A DNA stretch of 64,000 nt from positions 806,001 to 870,000 of the forward strand of contig JAOCPU010000004.1 in assembly GCA_035772785.1 (NCBI GenBank). The letters are read 5' to 3'. Position numbers and translations under genes: made by a program. The notes below the pieces were generated by a model, which was not told the DNA's origin, ran no database searches, and was given only the letters and a program-made list of their open reading frames with translations. Source of the stretch: Phlebiopsis flavidoalba. Its lineage: Eukaryota > Basidiomycota > Agaricomycetes > Polyporales > Phanerochaetaceae. Shown piece after piece: positions 61,455 to 64,000 of this stretch; the first letter of the stretch is position 1; each line of letters starts with the position of its first letter.

Positions 61455-63611
61455 TTACATGGAGCCGAAGCCCGAGTCGCTGACCATGTCTGCTGACTTG
61501 GTCGCGGTGCCGAGCCGGACCGCTGTCTGCGCCCTGTCAGCACCATGCGCGTCGCACCACACGAGCGGACCACTCACTAAAGTACGCGTGCGAGAGGGCC
61601 ATTCTCGCCCGCGGGTGAGCCGCTCAGGGCCTGGTCGATAGCGCAGCAGGCGGTCGAGCAGGTCGAGCACCTCCGCGCTCACGTTCTGCTTGTTGTCGTT
61701 GTTCACGAAGCGGGTCCACGAGAGACGCGCGGATGTCTGCGTGCGCCGTTAGCATTTAAGCGCGACGGCGGCGGCGGCGGGGAGGAAAGCGCGCACCGTT
61801 CGAGGAGTGCTGGGGGTTGTCCCGTGCGGATGAAGAGACTGTACCGCTTCGAGGTACCGCTCGAAACGCGTCCGTGCACGGAGGACCTTGAGGATCCGGA
61901 GCAGCTGGTCCTCGTTGTCGCGCCCGCGGAAAAAGTGCTCCTTCCGGAAGATCTGCGTGCGTTACGTGAGCGATCGTCAGTCAGACGGCCTGGCTTGCCC
62001 GCGCACCATCGACGCGAGCATGCACCCGACGCTCCACAGGTCGAGGCTGTAGGTCGTACTTCTTGTAGTCGACGAGCAGCTCCGGCGCCTTGTAGTACAC
62101 GCGAGCCGACGCGGATGTGGTACTCGGTGTCGGGGTGGTAGAACTCGGCGAGGCCCCAGGGTCGATCAGGGCGCAGCTGGGGGTCATCTCAGCAAGTGCG
62201 CACCCTGCGTGGGGGAGAGCATTGCTCTCCCTGTTGTCGGGTGCGCCCGATCTGAACATGACGTTGCCTGGTTTGACGTCGCGGTGCATGATCCCGCGGG
62301 AGTGCACAAACTCGAGTGCCTGCGAGAAGGCCACATCAACACGCCTGCGCGGAGGCGAAAAGGGGGCCGCGCACCGTGAGAGAGCTGGAAAACATAGTGT
62401 TTGATCTCAAGCTCTGTAAAGGTCGGATAGAGCTCTTTCCAGTCGACATTGTTGACGTGTTCCATGATCAGACTGTTTGACCGCGACGGCGGGTCGTGCA
62501 CGACGTCGAGCAGGCCCACTACATTCGGAAAATCCGCCTGCGAGGTTGCGCAGGATCTTAATCTCACGCTTAATCTTCTTCTTCGCGACGGGGCTTGAGC
62601 ACCTTGATGATGCACGGTCTCTTCATTCGACGTGTCTATCCCTTCAAACACCTATGCATTGCCCCTTGAGCTGACAATCGCCTTACGTACACGCTGAGAC
62701 TCACCTCAGAGTACCGTCCCCGCCGCCGACACGGGCGATGATCTCATAATTATCAGGGACATTCCAGTCTATCCGCAGGCTTTCTGGAAACGAAGCCCAA
62801 GGCGGTGCGTCAGCTTCTGAAATGCAATTTGCACACGCAAAGCCCGCCTGCTAGCGCACTAAGACCACAAAGACAACAGCACATTGCGCGAGCGGGGCCG
62901 CACGAGGCTCCCGTCGCAGCGGCCGTGGGAAGGGAGGTACAACGGTCGCCACCCAGTGTTTTGCCCGTTGCGGCGGGGACACTGGTGCTTCGCGCCCGAC
63001 GCAAAAAGAAACAAGGGCGAAACGTGAACTTGACATGAAAGCCTGGAATTAGCCCGGCGGCAACGACGACACAGGAAACGGGACGCCAGCTGCGAGAGCG
63101 CAGAAGCCGCTCCGTGATCTTCTGTGCCCGTTTTTTGCGGGTGTGCACCGTTTTCTGTGCCCACCCCAGAGACAGAGAACTGGGATCCCCCTGGGCGCAC
63201 CGCACGGCTAATATTGCAGCTGCAGATGCCAGCCCGGCCGTCTCTACCGTCTCTAGGGCCCAAGCACGGGTTTCCTCTTCCTTGGTATGCAGCAAACAAG
63301 CAGTCCAACGAGCCGTGATCGATGGCGGAGCGGCGAGGGCCTTCAAGCCGAAGTGTCCTGCGCTGCAAGCATCCATGCAACATTGGCCCCCCGGTAACAC
63401 TGCAGCAGCCTTCGCGGGCGATGGATGAGAAGGCCCATTCACTGATCTTCTGCCCCGCAACTCTTCGCCCCCATCGCCGTTCTGCGCCCCGTTCGCACCC
63501 CCGCCAGAGCGCCCACCCCCCTAGCCGAGCAGCAGTCGTCCGCCACTCACCGTAAAATCATACCACCCCAGGGCCGAGCCGCGCATTGACGTCCGCATAC
63601 ACACGCGCCAT
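61455..63611 (-). CDS. casein kinase II catalytic subunit alpha
   Basis: CK2 alpha is an essential, constitutively active Ser/Thr kinase of nucleus and cytoplasm. Exon 1 (63611-63551) reads MARVYADVNARLG then WYD. After an intron at 62784-63550, exon 2 gives SLRIDWNVPDNYEIIARVGG and the glycine loop GGRYSE. Next come FEGIDTSNEE, PNVVGLLDVVHDPPSRS, SLIMEHVNNVDWKELYP, EIKHYVFQL, the catalytic loop RGIMHRDVKPGNVMF, LID-(W)G-L (the DWG that replaces DFG in CK2), YYKAPELLVDYKKYD, the LWSVGCMLASM segment, and finally NKQNVSAEVLDLLDRLLRY. The last codons are GFGSM with TAA at 61455-61457. Indels fall in exon 1, the glycine loop, the DWG motif and the lysine-rich KKKIKRE segment. Because CK2 alpha is normally single-copy and essential, I take these as sequencing errors. 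Family assignment is firm. Confidence 0.92.
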
Positions 63612-63655
63612 CGGTGGCCAATCCAAGGAGAACATAGAACGAGAGGCTTGTTGTT

Positions 63656-63745
63656 TTTTAGGGGGTGAGGGGGAGGGGGGGAGGGGTGAGGGGGGTCCAG
63701 GTCCAAAAGGGTTTGGGGGACCGGAGGGGTGCGGGGCGGGAGGGT
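63656..63745 (+). promoter_or_regulatory. G-tract cluster upstream of the kinase start
   Basis: Many runs of three to seven G on the plus strand, starting about 45 bases upstream of the kinase ATG. The spacing satisfies the usual G-quadruplex pattern several times over. On the coding strand of the kinase it reads as a C-rich pyrimidine tract. The right part may also belong to a C-rich leader. Confidence 0.45.
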
Positions 63746-63974
63746 GGTCCCAAGACAGGAATACGGACGAGCACACAGGGGGGTCTGGGTCGGTTTGCTC
63801 AGAGGTGGCTGTCCGTTGACCAACCAGCGATCATTGGATCTTGCGAGGGAGGACGAGCGCATGCTCTGGCGCACGGCCATACGGACCGTGCTCCGTGCCA
63901 TGTCCCGCAGGCCAAGGGGAGTCCGCGTCCGGATGCGGCATGGGTCCGGCTCGCGGGCGCCTCGTGTGCCGGCA

Positions 63975-63986
63975 AACCCTAACCCT
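63975..63986. repeat. two telomere-like CCCTAA units
   Basis: AACCCTAACCCT is two units of the common fungal telomere repeat, near the window edge. Only two units are present, so chance is likely. Confidence 0.2.
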
Positions 63987-64000
63987 CTGCGGGATTTGTG

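Noticed and set aside
63521..63901. 126-codon minus-strand frame around the kinase start
   Set aside because: It contains the kinase exon 1 region in a shifted frame; the rest is the C-rich leader.
63975..63986. Telomere repeat, suggesting a chromosome end
   Set aside because: Only two units are present and unique sequence continues afterwards to the window edge.

Overview
This window is nuclear DNA of a filamentous basidiomycete, most likely an agaricomycete (mushroom or polypore type). The signs are short spliceosomal introns of about 50 bases with GT...AG ends, and recognisable fungal families: a HAK potassium transporter, F-box and BTB proteins, an RTC4-like protein, a Rlm1/MEF2-type MADS factor, a class 3 lipase, a Zn(II)2Cys6 regulator and casein kinase II alpha. 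I see no bacterial, phage, CRISPR or rRNA features, and I found no tRNA by eye.

Almost every recognisable gene is interrupted by several one- or two-base frameshifts, even inside the invariant motifs of an essential kinase. I therefore treat the window as a lightly polished long-read assembly and annotate genes as spans. Exact exon phases are given only where family knowledge makes them clear. Most continuous open frames in the G+C-rich parts are antisense or out-of-frame shadows.

Layout. 1-16 kb is gene-dense and of moderate G+C: Clr2-like silencing protein (-), coiled-coil RING protein (+), HAK potassium transporter (+), a weak F-box-like gene (-), an F-box gene (+), a possible small Cys-rich protein (-) and an RTC4-domain protein (+). 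16-27 kb is a gene desert. 27-40.6 kb is strongly G+C-rich and carries the MADS-box factor (-), the lipase (+) and a small secreted protein (-), with long spacers between them. 40.6-55.5 kb returns to moderate G+C. It holds an uncharacterised gene (-), three copies of a roughly 1 kb promoter-bearing repeat surrounding a BTB/POZ gene (+), a coiled-coil protein (-), a probable non-autonomous DNA transposon and a single-pass membrane protein (+). 56-64 kb is again G+C-rich, with a Zn(II)2Cys6 transcription factor (-) and casein kinase II alpha (-).

The genes do not form a visible pathway or a secondary-metabolite cluster. They look like ordinary housekeeping and regulatory neighbours. The least ordinary features are the repeat family with MluI-box palindromes and an inverted forkhead-like pair ahead of a TATA box, the 1.36 kb candidate transposon with a 9-bp flanking duplication, the GC-AG intron splitting the MADS box, and the alternation of base composition along the contig. 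I did not find a convincing new biological system.
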